From Bacteroidales bacterium UBA4293 (GTDB lineage: Bacteria; Bacteroidota; Bacteroidia; Bacteroidales; Bacteroidaceae), in NCBI GenBank assembly GCA_002395835.1, contig DGVD01000017.1, forward strand, positions 124,001 through 188,000: a stretch of 64,000 nucleotides of DNA, read 5' to 3'. The notes beneath the pieces were generated by a model. That model was given only the letters and a program-made list of their open reading frames with translations. It ran no database searches and was not told where the DNA came from. Made by a program: the position numbers and the translations under genes. Positions 17,832 through 26,515 of the stretch are shown one piece after another (within the stretch, counting starts at the first letter, position 1; each line of letters begins with the position of its first letter).

Positions 17832-18347
17832 ATGCGTAAGAAGAGTAGAGAAATGAGTGCTGAATGGGCATATGGTGTTATGGATGCTGCACCTTATATG
17901 ACAATGTCAGTTGTAATGCCCGATGGCTCTGCATATGGTATTCCTTTATCTTTAGCTCGTGTAGATGAGAATACTTTCTATTTTCATGGTGCTTTGGAAG
18001 GTGATAAATTAGAAGCTATTAAAGTTCATCCTAAAGTATGTCTTTCTGCAGTGACTAAATGCAAACCTATTGTTGGTCCCAATGATGGTAGTTTTACATT
18101 AGAATATAATAGTGCTATTGCTTTTGGAATTGCTGAAATAGTTGAGGATACAAATGAAAAGATTAAAGGACTTCGCGCAATTTGTGAACGCTTTTTACCT
18201 CAGCATATGGATTCTTTTGATGCTGCAATTGAAAGAAGTTTAATTAGGACTGCGGTTGTGCGCATTAAATTGATAGCCCCTCCTACAGGAAAGCGTAAGC
18301 AATATGATAGTAATGGAGTAGAAATGAAGTATCAAAGAATGGAATGA
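17832..18347 (+). CDS. Pyridoxamine 5'-phosphate oxidase-fold flavoprotein (NimA-like family)
   Basis: 171 residues of the split-barrel flavin-binding fold. Seen: PYMTMSVVMPDGSAYGIPLSL near the N-terminus, then FYFHGALEGDKLEAIKVHPKVCLSA, the characteristic FMN-contacting strand and helix of the pyridoxamine-oxidase/NimA group. Members include nitroimidazole reductases, but most are of unknown substrate, and this one should not be called a resistance gene on sequence alone. The stop overlaps the next gene by 4 bp, so the two are coupled. Confidence 0.82.
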   Translation: MRKKSREMSAEWAYGVMDAAPYMTMSVVMPDGSAYGIPLSLARVDENTFYFHGALEGDKLEAIKVHPKVCLSAVTKCKPIVGPNDGSFTLEYNSAIAFGIAEIVEDTNEKIKGLRAICERFLPQHMDSFDAAIERSLIRTAVVRIKLIAPPTGKRKQYDSNGVEMKYQRME

Positions 18348-19054
18348 AAACTGATAAAGATCCTATGGGAGCTGCAATCCGTGATTATTATTTAAAGGGT
18401 AAGGCTTCTCAATTGCGCGTATTTTCACCAGATTTTGATGAGGATGAAATGCCCGTTCCCACACTTTTCCGAAATTTTAAAGAAATGTCCCCTTTGGAAC
18501 AGAAAGCTTTAGAGCTGGCAAAAGGAAAAATACTGGATGTTGGTGCGGGAAGCGGTTGCCATTCCTTATCTTTGCAAGAAATGGGGAAAAATGTTGTGGC
18601 TATTGATATCTCTCCACTATCTGTTCAAACGATGAAGGATAGAGGCGTCAAAGTAGTTAAGGAGATTAATTTCTTTCAAATTGAGGGAGAATTTTTTGAT
18701 ACCATTCTCATGTTAATGAATGGTGCAGGAATTATTGGGAAGATTGATAAATTACCTGTTTTTTTCTCCCATATAAAATCATTATTGGCTCCTGATGGTA
18801 TATTGCTTCTGGATAGTTCCGATCTTCGTTATCTATATGAGGAAGAAGATGGTAGCTTTATGATAGATTTAAATGACAACTATTATGGAGAAATGGAATT
18901 TTATATGCAATATAAGGATATAAAAGGAGACCAATTCCCATGGTTATACATTGATTTCAACACTTTACAGATGTATGCAGAGGAAAATGGTTTCAAAGCA
19001 GAATTGATCCTTTTAGGAGATCATTATGATTATTTAGCAAAGATATATAGATAA
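18344..19054 (+). CDS. Class I SAM-dependent methyltransferase
   Basis: A 236-residue Rossmann-fold methyltransferase. Motif I is clear (ILDVGAGSGCHSLSL, residues about 64-78), followed by the acidic end of strand 2 (VVAIDISPLS) and a DTILMLMNGAG motif at strand 4. The substrate is unknown. Start overlaps the flavoprotein stop (ATGA), suggesting a two-gene operon. It ends at a bidirectional terminator shared with the convergent nucleotidase gene. Confidence 0.85.
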   Translation: MKTDKDPMGAAIRDYYLKGKASQLRVFSPDFDEDEMPVPTLFRNFKEMSPLEQKALELAKGKILDVGAGSGCHSLSLQEMGKNVVAIDISPLSVQTMKDRGVKVVKEINFFQIEGEFFDTILMLMNGAGIIGKIDKLPVFFSHIKSLLAPDGILLLDSSDLRYLYEEEDGSFMIDLNDNYYGEMEFYMQYKDIKGDQFPWLYIDFNTLQMYAEENGFKAELILLGDHYDYLAKIYR

Positions 19055-19084
19055 AAAAAGGCCCGATAGAGGGCCTTTTTTTAT
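19053..19084. terminator. Bidirectional terminator between convergent genes
   Basis: A7-GGCCC, loop GATAGA, GGGCC-T7. The A and T runs on both sides let it work in both directions, for the methyltransferase (plus) and the nucleotidase (minus), whose stop codons lie inside it. Confidence 0.9.
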
Positions 19085-20526
19085 TCTTCTATTACTTCTG
19101 TACGGTGAACATCTTTTTTAATTTGTTTAACTTTTTTGAGGTATGATATAAGTGCATCAGATGCACTATTTGGAGTTTCTTCAAGTAGGCCATCATGGTC
19201 AAATCTATAACTAGATGAGATATAACTATTCATGGCCACTTTATATTTTTTGTTTGGGTCTAGAGGATTGCCTTGCTCATCCGTAATTTCCACTCTTGTT
19301 GCTATTCCATCATGTGTGTAAATTTTGTATTTCATACCGCTGCACTTCAAATCAGCAGTTCTACTTGCTTTCCGATATGAATTTTTCAACAAATCATTCA
19401 ATGCCTGATATGTCATCTCATAAATAAAGATCTGATTACCAAATGGATCAAGGGCATAAACATCTTGCATAGAAATTGGTCCCTTCTTTAATTGCCCTAA
19501 CCTGACTCCACCACTATTTTGAACAGCAAAATCTACACCATATTCTTCTACTAAGGCATCACACATTAACCCTCCTAATTCTTCTTTGCCATCTAACTGC
19601 TGAACAGCTTCTGCTAATACTTCCTTTAATGGTGAATTGTCTACAAAAGCTTGAGCCTCTTGCTTAATAATAGGGTCTTCTTCTTTTAATCTTTTGACGT
19701 CTATTAATTCATAGTCCTTCTTCACTAATTGTTTACCGTTAAAAGTAAAGGTTAATTTTCCTAAACCTTCCGTGTAGCATCCCGTTTGAGTTACAAGAAC
19801 TCCATTATGAATTAATACACTATCAATTTTGGTATGCGTATGGCCACCGACTATAGCATCAAGTTCTGGCATTTGTTCAGCAACGATTAAATCTTTGTCT
19901 ACGCCAGCATGTGATAGGAAAATAAAGAGGTCACATTTGTCACGTAAATATTTGTATTGCAATACAGTTTCAACAGGATCTGTAAAGTTTATACCTTTTA
20001 CTCGATCTGGGTGGCAAGCTGGATGACGTTTGCCACTTGGTTTTACAGAAGCCTCTACTACAGACACAATTCCAATTTTGATTCCTCCCACTTTAGTAAA
20101 TGCAAATGCTTTTGGCTGCTTAATTTTACCTTCAGGTTTTTCAACCTGCATATTTGCACAAAGAAATTTGAACTTGGCTTGTTTAATTCTTTTTTTCAAA
20201 GTTTCTTGGCCATAGTCAAATTCATGATTACCGAAGGCTGTAAATTTATAGCCTATACGATTCATTAAATCTACTATAGGATATCCTTTTTCCTTATACT
20301 GGTCTACAACAGGATTACCAGAGAATAGGTCACCTCCACTTAAAATGAGTACATTTGGATTTGTCTTCTTATAGTTTTCTATGTATGCAGCTATTTTCCC
20401 ATAATTGTTTATACGGGCATGCATATCATTTGTTGAGAATATAACAATCTTTTTTTCTTGTGCAGAGAGGAACAAGCAGAATGTGAACATTAGTATTGCT
20501 CCTGAGAATCGGCGTAAAATATTCAT
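19081..20526 (-). CDS. Periplasmic 5'-nucleotidase / metallophosphatase (UshA family)
   Basis: A 481-residue secreted nucleotidase or UDP-sugar hydrolase. The signal peptide ends near FLSAQ. The N-terminal calcineurin-like domain has its metal motifs in order: STNDMHARI, SGGDLFSGNP, GNHEFDYG, LSHAGVDKD and GGHTHTKID. The C-terminal 5'-nucleotidase domain follows (residues about 300-470), with the substrate-binding aromatic segments less certain. Both domains are in one chain, as in UshA; in several Bacteroides they are, as I recall, split into two neighbouring genes. It would release phosphate and nucleosides from extracellular nucleotides. Alone on its strand here. Confidence 0.9.
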   Translation of the reverse strand: MNILRRFSGAILMFTFCLFLSAQEKKIVIFSTNDMHARINNYGKIAAYIENYKKTNPNVLILSGGDLFSGNPVVDQYKEKGYPIVDLMNRIGYKFTAFGNHEFDYGQETLKKRIKQAKFKFLCANMQVEKPEGKIKQPKAFAFTKVGGIKIGIVSVVEASVKPSGKRHPACHPDRVKGINFTDPVETVLQYKYLRDKCDLFIFLSHAGVDKDLIVAEQMPELDAIVGGHTHTKIDSVLIHNGVLVTQTGCYTEGLGKLTFTFNGKQLVKKDYELIDVKRLKEEDPIIKQEAQAFVDNSPLKEVLAEAVQQLDGKEELGGLMCDALVEEYGVDFAVQNSGGVRLGQLKKGPISMQDVYALDPFGNQIFIYEMTYQALNDLLKNSYRKASRTADLKCSGMKYKIYTHDGIATRVEITDEQGNPLDPNKKYKVAMNSYISSSYRFDHDGLLEETPNSASDALISYLKKVKQIKKDVHRTEVIEE

Positions 20527-20571
20527 AGTATATTTAATTATTATTTCTGTTATGCAAAGTAACTACTTTCT

Positions 20572-20601
20572 TTTGGCTTGCACAAATTTTTATTAATTTT
20601 G
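20572..20601 (+). promoter_or_regulatory. Promoter of the plus-strand muropeptide operon
   Basis: TTTG at 20572-20575 and TAATTTTG at 20594-20601, spacing 18 bp. The box ends only 4 bp before ATG 20606, so the transcript may be nearly leaderless, or an in-frame later start may be used. Confidence 0.55.
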
Positions 20602-20605
20602 CATT

Positions 20606-21340
20606 ATGAAAAAGATTATTTTTCTTCTGTTTTCGTTCACGTTAATTGCTATTCAGAACGTGTTATCCACGCCTTCAACAGGATTAAAGTTGTTGCGTGA
20701 TTGGAAGCCAGCTTCTGTAGTTACAGAGGCTGATGTAAAAGTCTATTCATTAGATTCATGTTTTCAGATATTACCTATAAGTGATTCCGTTTTTTCACGT
20801 ATGAGAGGGAAATCATATAAGAAAGGATGTAGCATACCACTTTCAGATTTAAGGTATTTGAAATTGCTTCATAGAAATGCAAATGGAAAGCCTCAATTGG
20901 GAGAAATGGTGTGTAACAAAATAATAGCTTCTATCTTATTAAAGATATTCCGTCAACTCTATGAAGCTGGTTATAGGATAGAACGCATGGTATTAGTAGA
21001 CGATTATAATGCGGTGGATGAAAAAGCAATGGAGGCGAATAACACTTCAGCATTTAATTATAGGAATGTTTCTGGAGGAAGGAAATTGTCCAAACATAGT
21101 CTTGGACTTGCTGTCGATGTAAACCCCCTTTATAACCCTTGCCACCGATTAAGCATAGGAAAGATTGAGCCTGCTTTAGGTAAAAAGTATGTCTATAATC
21201 GCTCTAAAAGAAAAGACATACCATATAAAATTGACCATAACGATCTTTGCTATAAGCTTTTTCGTTCCTATGGATTTTCCTGGGGGGGAGATTGGCGTTC
21301 CGTAAAAGATTATCAGCATTTTGAATATATAATGAAATAA
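20606..21340 (+). CDS. M15-family metallopeptidase (peptidoglycan L-Ala-D-Glu or D-Ala-D-Ala type)
   Basis: A secreted zinc peptidase of 244 residues. The signal peptide covers residues 1 to about 21. The M15 zinc motif is seen as SKHSLGLAVDVNPLY (HxxxxxxD, residues about 168-182) and the third ligand as DYQHFEY near the C-terminus, preceded by GFSWGGDW. This arrangement fits the M15C group (Peptidase_M15_4), whose members cut L-Ala-D-Glu or D-Ala-D-Ala bonds in peptidoglycan peptides. It is the first gene of the operon that continues with fucosidase, NlpC/P60 endopeptidase, epimerase and transglutaminase-like lipoprotein, which supports a cell-wall role. Confidence 0.88.
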   Translation: MKKIIFLLFSFTLIAIQNVLSTPSTGLKLLRDWKPASVVTEADVKVYSLDSCFQILPISDSVFSRMRGKSYKKGCSIPLSDLRYLKLLHRNANGKPQLGEMVCNKIIASILLKIFRQLYEAGYRIERMVLVDDYNAVDEKAMEANNTSAFNYRNVSGGRKLSKHSLGLAVDVNPLYNPCHRLSIGKIEPALGKKYVYNRSKRKDIPYKIDHNDLCYKLFRSYGFSWGGDWRSVKDYQHFEYIMK

Positions 21341-21354
21341 AATGAAGCTAAATT

Positions 21355-22668
21355 ATGATTAGAATGAATAAATTGGGTATTTTGATATTTGGGGCTGTTT
21401 TTATGGCATCAGTATTTGTTCAAGCTCAAGATACTTATTACCCTTCGGAAGAAAATTTGAAATCCCGTAAGGAATTTGCAGAAAGCAAGTTCGGAATCTT
21501 TTTACACTGGGGTATTTATAGCATGTTCGGGCAGGGTGAATGGTATATGCAGAATGAGAATATAAATTTTAAAGAATATGCTAAAGCTGCAGATGGCTTT
21601 TATCCTCATCGTTTTGACCCTGCTGCATGGGTCTCAGCCATTAAAGCTGCAGGGGCTAAATATGTTTGTTTGACATCAAGGCATCATGATGGGTTTTCTA
21701 TGTGGGGAACCAAACAATCTAAATATAACATCGTTGATGCTACTCCATATGGTAAAGATATAATTAAACTATTAGCCGATGAATGCCATAAACAGGGGAT
21801 TAAATTACATCTATATTATTCGCATTTAGATTGGACACGTGAAGATTACCCTTGGGGCCGTACTGGTTTACATGTAGGAAGGGATAAATCTAAAAATAAT
21901 TGGCAAAGTTATTACAACTTTATGAATAATCAGTTAACGGAGTTGCTCACTAATTATGGAGAAATTGGTGCAATTTGGTTTGATGGACATTGGGACCATG
22001 ATGAAGATGCAACTCCTTTTGATTGGGAATTGGATACTCAATATGCCTTAATTCATAAATTACAACCAGGTTGTTTAGTGGGTAACAATCATCATTTAAA
22101 TCCTTATCCTGGTGAAGATATTCAGATTTTTGAGCGTGATTTACCAGGAGAGAATACCACTGGTTGGTCTAAAGCGGGTATCAGTAAGTTGCCTTTAGAA
22201 ACTTGTGAAACTATGAATGGTATGTGGGGATATAAAGTTTCTGATCAAAATTATAAATCTGTTCCTGAACTGATAAGATTATTGGTCAATACTGCAGGAA
22301 AGGGTGCAAATTTACTATTAAATATTGGTCCTCAGCCCAATGGAGAACTCCCTGAGATAGCCTTGAAAAGACTTCATGATATAGGGACTTGGATGAATCA
22401 GTATGGTGAGACTATTTATGGCACTACTGCAGGCAGTTTACCTGTTCAAGAATGGGGAGCTACAACTTGTAAAGGAGGAGTAGAGTACATTCATATTTTA
22501 AATTATAAGTATACATATTTTACCATTCCGGTTAAAGGAAAAATAAAGGAAGTAAAGGAATTTGCCAGTGGAAAGTTGTTGAATTTTAAGCAAAACAAGG
22601 ATAATACTATAACTATAAAATTAAATCCTCATGATGATGTAGTAGATTATGTCTTAGAAATTCGATAA
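21355..22668 (+). CDS. GH29 alpha-L-fucosidase
   Basis: A secreted glycoside hydrolase family 29 enzyme of 437 residues, expected to release alpha-linked L-fucose. The signal peptide ends near VQAQ (residue 25). Family features: FGIFLHWGIYSM, LTSRHHDGFSMW and the nucleophile motif IGAIWFDGHWD with D210. The acid/base residue is not obvious from sequence, as is usual in GH29. It lacks a carbohydrate-binding module and is short, which fits the catalytic barrel plus one small C-terminal beta domain. It sits 14 bp after the M15 gene and 74 bp before the NlpC/P60 gene, an unexpected member of a muropeptide operon. Confidence 0.92.
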   Translation: MIRMNKLGILIFGAVFMASVFVQAQDTYYPSEENLKSRKEFAESKFGIFLHWGIYSMFGQGEWYMQNENINFKEYAKAADGFYPHRFDPAAWVSAIKAAGAKYVCLTSRHHDGFSMWGTKQSKYNIVDATPYGKDIIKLLADECHKQGIKLHLYYSHLDWTREDYPWGRTGLHVGRDKSKNNWQSYYNFMNNQLTELLTNYGEIGAIWFDGHWDHDEDATPFDWELDTQYALIHKLQPGCLVGNNHHLNPYPGEDIQIFERDLPGENTTGWSKAGISKLPLETCETMNGMWGYKVSDQNYKSVPELIRLLVNTAGKGANLLLNIGPQPNGELPEIALKRLHDIGTWMNQYGETIYGTTAGSLPVQEWGATTCKGGVEYIHILNYKYTYFTIPVKGKIKEVKEFASGKLLNFKQNKDNTITIKLNPHDDVVDYVLEIR

Positions 22669-22742
22669 TTCTTCTTTACCTATACCATTTGAGACACTGA
22701 TAGAATTAATTATTTATTCTTTTGAACTTAAATAATTTAAAA

Positions 22743-23945
22743 ATGAAAAATTATTTTTCTATGTTCCTTTTGGGATTTTCATTCTCAACAATCCCTTTTG
22801 TGACTTTTTCTCAAACTCAGGTTATGCCAAAAGATGTTAGTGTATTAACTGATAGTTTGAAGAAAATCTACGCACCCGACAAAAGAGTGGACCTTTTTTC
22901 TGCTGATTATACCATTAATGGTAAAAAACTTATGCTGCAGGGGAATACCACATCTGCAAAAGCACACAATTCTTTGATATCCGGGTTAAAGCAATATGGA
23001 TATGAGGTTATGGATTGTATGAAGGTTTTTCCTTCAGAGGATTTGGGTGATAAAATATATGGTATTGTAGATGTATCGGTTTGTAATATTCGTTCTAGTG
23101 CTGATTTCTCTAGTGAAATGATTACTCAGTCGCTTTTGGGAACACCTGTTAAAGTTTTGGAAAAGGATGGTTGGCTTCATATTCAAACACCAGATAGATA
23201 TTTGGGGTGGGTCCATAGTGTTGGAGTGTATCAAGTGAATGAACAGGAACTCCATGCTTGGAACCGAGCAGAGAAGGTTGTGGTAACCGACCATTATGGA
23301 TGGGTTTATGAAAAACCGGATATTAAAAGCCAGCATATCAGCGATGTAGTAGCTGGTAATCGCTTACGTTTTGAGGGGCAACATGGAAAGTTTTATAAGG
23401 TGTCTTATCCCAATGGGAGAAAGGGTTATATTTTAAAAGAGCAAACCCAACTGGAGAGTTTTTGGAGGAAGAATTTGAAGAAAGACGCAGAAAGTATTCT
23501 AGGAACAGCAAAAACTATGATGGGAGTGCCGTATCTTTGGGCTGGAATGAGTAGTAAGGGAGTAGATTGCAGTGGCTTTGTTCGTACCATACTTTACATG
23601 CATGACATTATTATTCCACGTGACGCTTCACAACAGTGCTTGAGAGGGGATAGAATTGAAATAGCTTCAGATTTTAGTAATTTAATTCCTGGAGATTTGA
23701 TATTCTTTGGATCTAAGGCTACAAATCAACGTAAAGAACGTGTAGTACATGTAGCTTTATATTTAGGAAACAAACGTTTTATTCATTCTCAGGGAGACGT
23801 GCATATCAGTAGTTTTGATAAAAATGATGAGTTGTATGATTCTTATAATTTAAATCGCCTCTTGTTTGCAACTCGAATTCTCCCTTATGTGGGAATTGAC
23901 CCTGAAATGAATACGACAGCTACAAATTCTTTTTATAATTATTGA
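22743..23945 (+). CDS. NlpC/P60 endopeptidase with SH3 domains (YkfC-like)
   Basis: A periplasmic gamma-D-glutamyl-diamino acid endopeptidase candidate of 400 residues. The start is ATG 22743 (MKNYFSMF), which gives a normal signal peptide; the upstream in-frame TTG at 22722 is rejected. Residues about 30-240 carry bacterial SH3-like domains (VSVCNIRSSADFSSEM, WLHIQTPDRYLGWV). The NlpC/P60 domain follows with the catalytic cysteine in GVDCSGFV (about residue 278) and histidines in VVHVALYLG and FIHSQGDVH. The order SH3-SH3-NlpC/P60 is that of YkfC enzymes, which release L-Ala-D-Glu from recycled peptides with free N-terminal L-Ala. The next gene is the matching dipeptide epimerase. Confidence 0.9.
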   Translation: MKNYFSMFLLGFSFSTIPFVTFSQTQVMPKDVSVLTDSLKKIYAPDKRVDLFSADYTINGKKLMLQGNTTSAKAHNSLISGLKQYGYEVMDCMKVFPSEDLGDKIYGIVDVSVCNIRSSADFSSEMITQSLLGTPVKVLEKDGWLHIQTPDRYLGWVHSVGVYQVNEQELHAWNRAEKVVVTDHYGWVYEKPDIKSQHISDVVAGNRLRFEGQHGKFYKVSYPNGRKGYILKEQTQLESFWRKNLKKDAESILGTAKTMMGVPYLWAGMSSKGVDCSGFVRTILYMHDIIIPRDASQQCLRGDRIEIASDFSNLIPGDLIFFGSKATNQRKERVVHVALYLGNKRFIHSQGDVHISSFDKNDELYDSYNLNRLLFATRILPYVGIDPEMNTTATNSFYNY

Positions 23946-23962
23946 AATGTAATTATTGAAAT

Positions 23963-25129
23963 ATGACTACGAGAAGAGACTTTCTAAAAGCTGCTGCAGC
24001 TACAGCTTTAACTACAGGTGTCATTGGTAAGACTTTTGCTTTTTCCAGTAAACATTCACATCTGTTTAATATCGGTCATTTGGGAGAAAAACCTAAAATG
24101 AAATTGACTTTTTTCCCTTATGAGCTGCAACTTCGGCATGTGTTTACAGTAGCCACTTATAGCAGAAGCACTACTCCTGATGTTCAAGTAGAATTAACCT
24201 ATGATGGTGTAACTGGTTATGGAGAAGCTTCTATGCCACCTTATTTAGCTAAAGAATTAGGAACTATAGATTCTGTATGTGCATTTTTAAAACGTGCAGC
24301 TGTAGAATTAGAAAAATTCGAGGATCCGTTTATGCTGGAAGATATTTTGTCTCATATAGATTCTATGGATGAAGGCAATGCTGCTGGAAAAGCTGCTATA
24401 GATATAGCTCTTCATGATCTTGTGGGGAAACTCATGAATCAGCCTTGGTATAGAATTTGGGGATTAGATCCTGCAAAGACACCAGATACAACATTCACTA
24501 TAGGTATTGACACGCCTGATGTAGTTCGAGAAAAGACAAAAGAATGTGCAGACCTTTACAATATATTGAAAGTTAAAGTAGGTCGTGATAATGATAAAGA
24601 AATGATTGAAACAATTCGATCTGTTACAAATCTGCCTATTGCTGTTGATGCTAATCAGGGTTGGAAAGATAAATATTATGCCATTGACATGATTCATTGG
24701 TTGCATGAACATGGAATTGTTATGGTTGAGCAGCCTATGCCAAAGGAGCAGATAGATGATATTGCTTGGGTAACAGAGAATAGTCCATTGCCTATCTTTG
24801 CCGATGAGAGTATTCAGCGATTGCGAGATGTACCCTCTATGAAAGGAGTAGTACATGGGATTAATATTAAACTTATGAAATGTACAGGAATGCGAGAAGC
24901 TTGGAAGATGGTTACTACAGCCCGATCATTAGGAATGAAAGTTATGGTGGGGTGTATGACAGAAACCAGTTGTGCCTGTTCAGCAGCTGCCCAGTTCTCT
25001 CCAGCTGTTGATTTCGCTGATTTAGATGGCAACCTTTTAATTGCAAATGATAGATTTGAAGGTATGACAGTTGTAAAAGGCAAAATAACTCTGTCAGACC
25101 GTCCAGGAATTGGTCTAAGGAAATTATAG
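23963..25129 (+). CDS. Tat-exported dipeptide epimerase (L-Ala-D/L-Glu type)
   Basis: An enolase-superfamily dipeptide epimerase of 388 residues, expected to turn L-Ala-D-Glu (or a related dipeptide) into an all-L dipeptide that ordinary peptidases can use. The N-terminus is a twin-arginine signal (TTRRDFLKA then a hydrophobic alanine-rich stretch). The catalytic barrel shows the paired lysines in LKVKVG, metal ligands in VDANQGW, VEQPM and FADESI, and the opposing lysine in NIKLMK. Its place right after the YkfC-like enzyme supports the L-Ala-D-Glu assignment. The export signal is notable, since the Bacillus and E. coli enzymes are cytoplasmic. Confidence 0.9.
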   Translation: MTTRRDFLKAAAATALTTGVIGKTFAFSSKHSHLFNIGHLGEKPKMKLTFFPYELQLRHVFTVATYSRSTTPDVQVELTYDGVTGYGEASMPPYLAKELGTIDSVCAFLKRAAVELEKFEDPFMLEDILSHIDSMDEGNAAGKAAIDIALHDLVGKLMNQPWYRIWGLDPAKTPDTTFTIGIDTPDVVREKTKECADLYNILKVKVGRDNDKEMIETIRSVTNLPIAVDANQGWKDKYYAIDMIHWLHEHGIVMVEQPMPKEQIDDIAWVTENSPLPIFADESIQRLRDVPSMKGVVHGINIKLMKCTGMREAWKMVTTARSLGMKVMVGCMTETSCACSAAAQFSPAVDFADLDGNLLIANDRFEGMTVVKGKITLSDRPGIGLRKL

Positions 25130-25140
25130 TGGTATAGAAT

Positions 25141-26478
25141 ATGAAAAAGCTATTGTCTGTTTTATTGTTTTCTATGCTATGGTCTTGTTCCAGTAAGCCA
25201 GTTCAAAGTGAACTATCCTATGATTGGGAGAGTGACCTCCACCAACGTCTTTTGGTCGATTTTTGTAAATCAGAATCTGATATTAAAGAATATATCCGAC
25301 AGTATATTCCCAATGTAACAGATAGTATGATTCATCTTTGGGAAAATTCTGGTGCCTTAGAATTTATGGAATTAGATGGTAAGAAATTTTATTTTCATAA
25401 TGCTGGTCCAAATTTGTTTAGGGTTGATTCTCTTTGTAGGGAAATTAAAAAACAGAAAGAGTTTATAGGATTAAGCGGTAGTGAAAAGGTTAATCTCAAA
25501 CATCTTCCAAAGGTTATTACAGAAGTAGGCTCAAAAGGAGTAAATGTAGTAGAGCCTAAGCGAATGAAGGTTACATATACTATAACTGTAAGTCCCAATG
25601 TCGTTCCCCATGGTAAAGTGGTACGTTGTTGGTTGCCATTTCCTCATAGGGGCATTCCTCGTCAAACTGACATACAGTTAATTAGTACTAGTGAAGATAA
25701 ATATGAATTAGCTCCGGATACTGCTATACATTCTACTTTGTATATGGAAAAGCTAGCTGAGGCTGACAAACCTATAGTTTTTTCTGAAACCTTTGAGTAT
25801 ACGTCTTCTGCTGAATGGCATCCACTTAAACCTGAGAATATAAAGCCTTACGATAAATCATCTGATTTGTACAAGGTATATACATCAGAGCGTGAAAAGC
25901 ATTTGGTTTTTTCAAAACGTATGAAGGATTTGGCAATAGAATTGACAGGTAATGAAACCAATCCTTTGTTGAAAGCTCGCAGAATTTTCCAATATATTAA
26001 TGATAATTACCCTTGGGCATCAGCTCGTGAATATAGTACAATTGATAATATTCCTGAATATGTATTGGACAATCATAAAGGAGACTGTGGACAGGTAACA
26101 TTGTTGTTTATAACATTGTGCAGAATTAGTGGCATACCCGCTCATTTCCAAAGTGGTTTTATGGTTCATCCAGGTGAAAATAACCTTCATGATTGGTGTG
26201 AGATATATTTAGAAGGGCCAGGTTGGGTTCCGGTTGATATGTCTTTTGGGATACCTATTTTTGCACAGGAAAATAATGATGAATTGTATTGGTTTTTCTT
26301 AGGTGGTATAGATTCTTGGCGTATGATTGTAAATCAGGACTACGGTAAGGAACTGCATCCTGCAAAAAAGTATCCTCGTAGTGAAACGGTTGACTTCCAA
26401 CGAGGAGAGGTAGAGTGGGAAGGAGGTAATCTTTATTTTGATAAGTGGGATTATCGTTTAGATGTCGAATATAAATAA
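25141..26478 (+). CDS. Transglutaminase-like domain lipoprotein
   Basis: A 445-residue predicted lipoprotein (lipobox MLWSC, Cys about 16) with a C-terminal transglutaminase-like domain. The papain-type triad is visible: cysteine in HKGDCGQVTLLF, histidine in NLHDWCEIYL and aspartate in VPVDMSFG. The N-terminal 130 residues form a separate helical region of unknown role, followed by a beta-rich part. Bacterial members usually act as cysteine peptidases or amidases rather than cross-linkers; the last position in the muropeptide operon suggests a peptide substrate. It ends at a bidirectional terminator facing the murQ operon. Confidence 0.85.
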   Translation: MKKLLSVLLFSMLWSCSSKPVQSELSYDWESDLHQRLLVDFCKSESDIKEYIRQYIPNVTDSMIHLWENSGALEFMELDGKKFYFHNAGPNLFRVDSLCREIKKQKEFIGLSGSEKVNLKHLPKVITEVGSKGVNVVEPKRMKVTYTITVSPNVVPHGKVVRCWLPFPHRGIPRQTDIQLISTSEDKYELAPDTAIHSTLYMEKLAEADKPIVFSETFEYTSSAEWHPLKPENIKPYDKSSDLYKVYTSEREKHLVFSKRMKDLAIELTGNETNPLLKARRIFQYINDNYPWASAREYSTIDNIPEYVLDNHKGDCGQVTLLFITLCRISGIPAHFQSGFMVHPGENNLHDWCEIYLEGPGWVPVDMSFGIPIFAQENNDELYWFFLGGIDSWRMIVNQDYGKELHPAKKYPRSETVDFQRGEVEWEGGNLYFDKWDYRLDVEYK

Positions 26479-26507
26479 AAATGGAGTTCTTAAAAACTCC
26501 ATTTTTA
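26476..26507. terminator. Bidirectional terminator between the two muropeptide operons
   Basis: AAAAATGGAGTT, loop CTTAAA, AACTCCATTTTT: a 12-bp stem with A and T runs that serve both strands. It separates the convergent operons ending at 26478 (plus) and 26516 (minus). Confidence 0.92.
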
Positions 26508-26515
26508 TTTATAAA

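Noticed and set aside
17832..18347. Nitroimidazole-resistance gene (nim)
   Set aside because: The fold family includes Nim proteins, but most members are unrelated to resistance and similarity here is only at fold-motif level.
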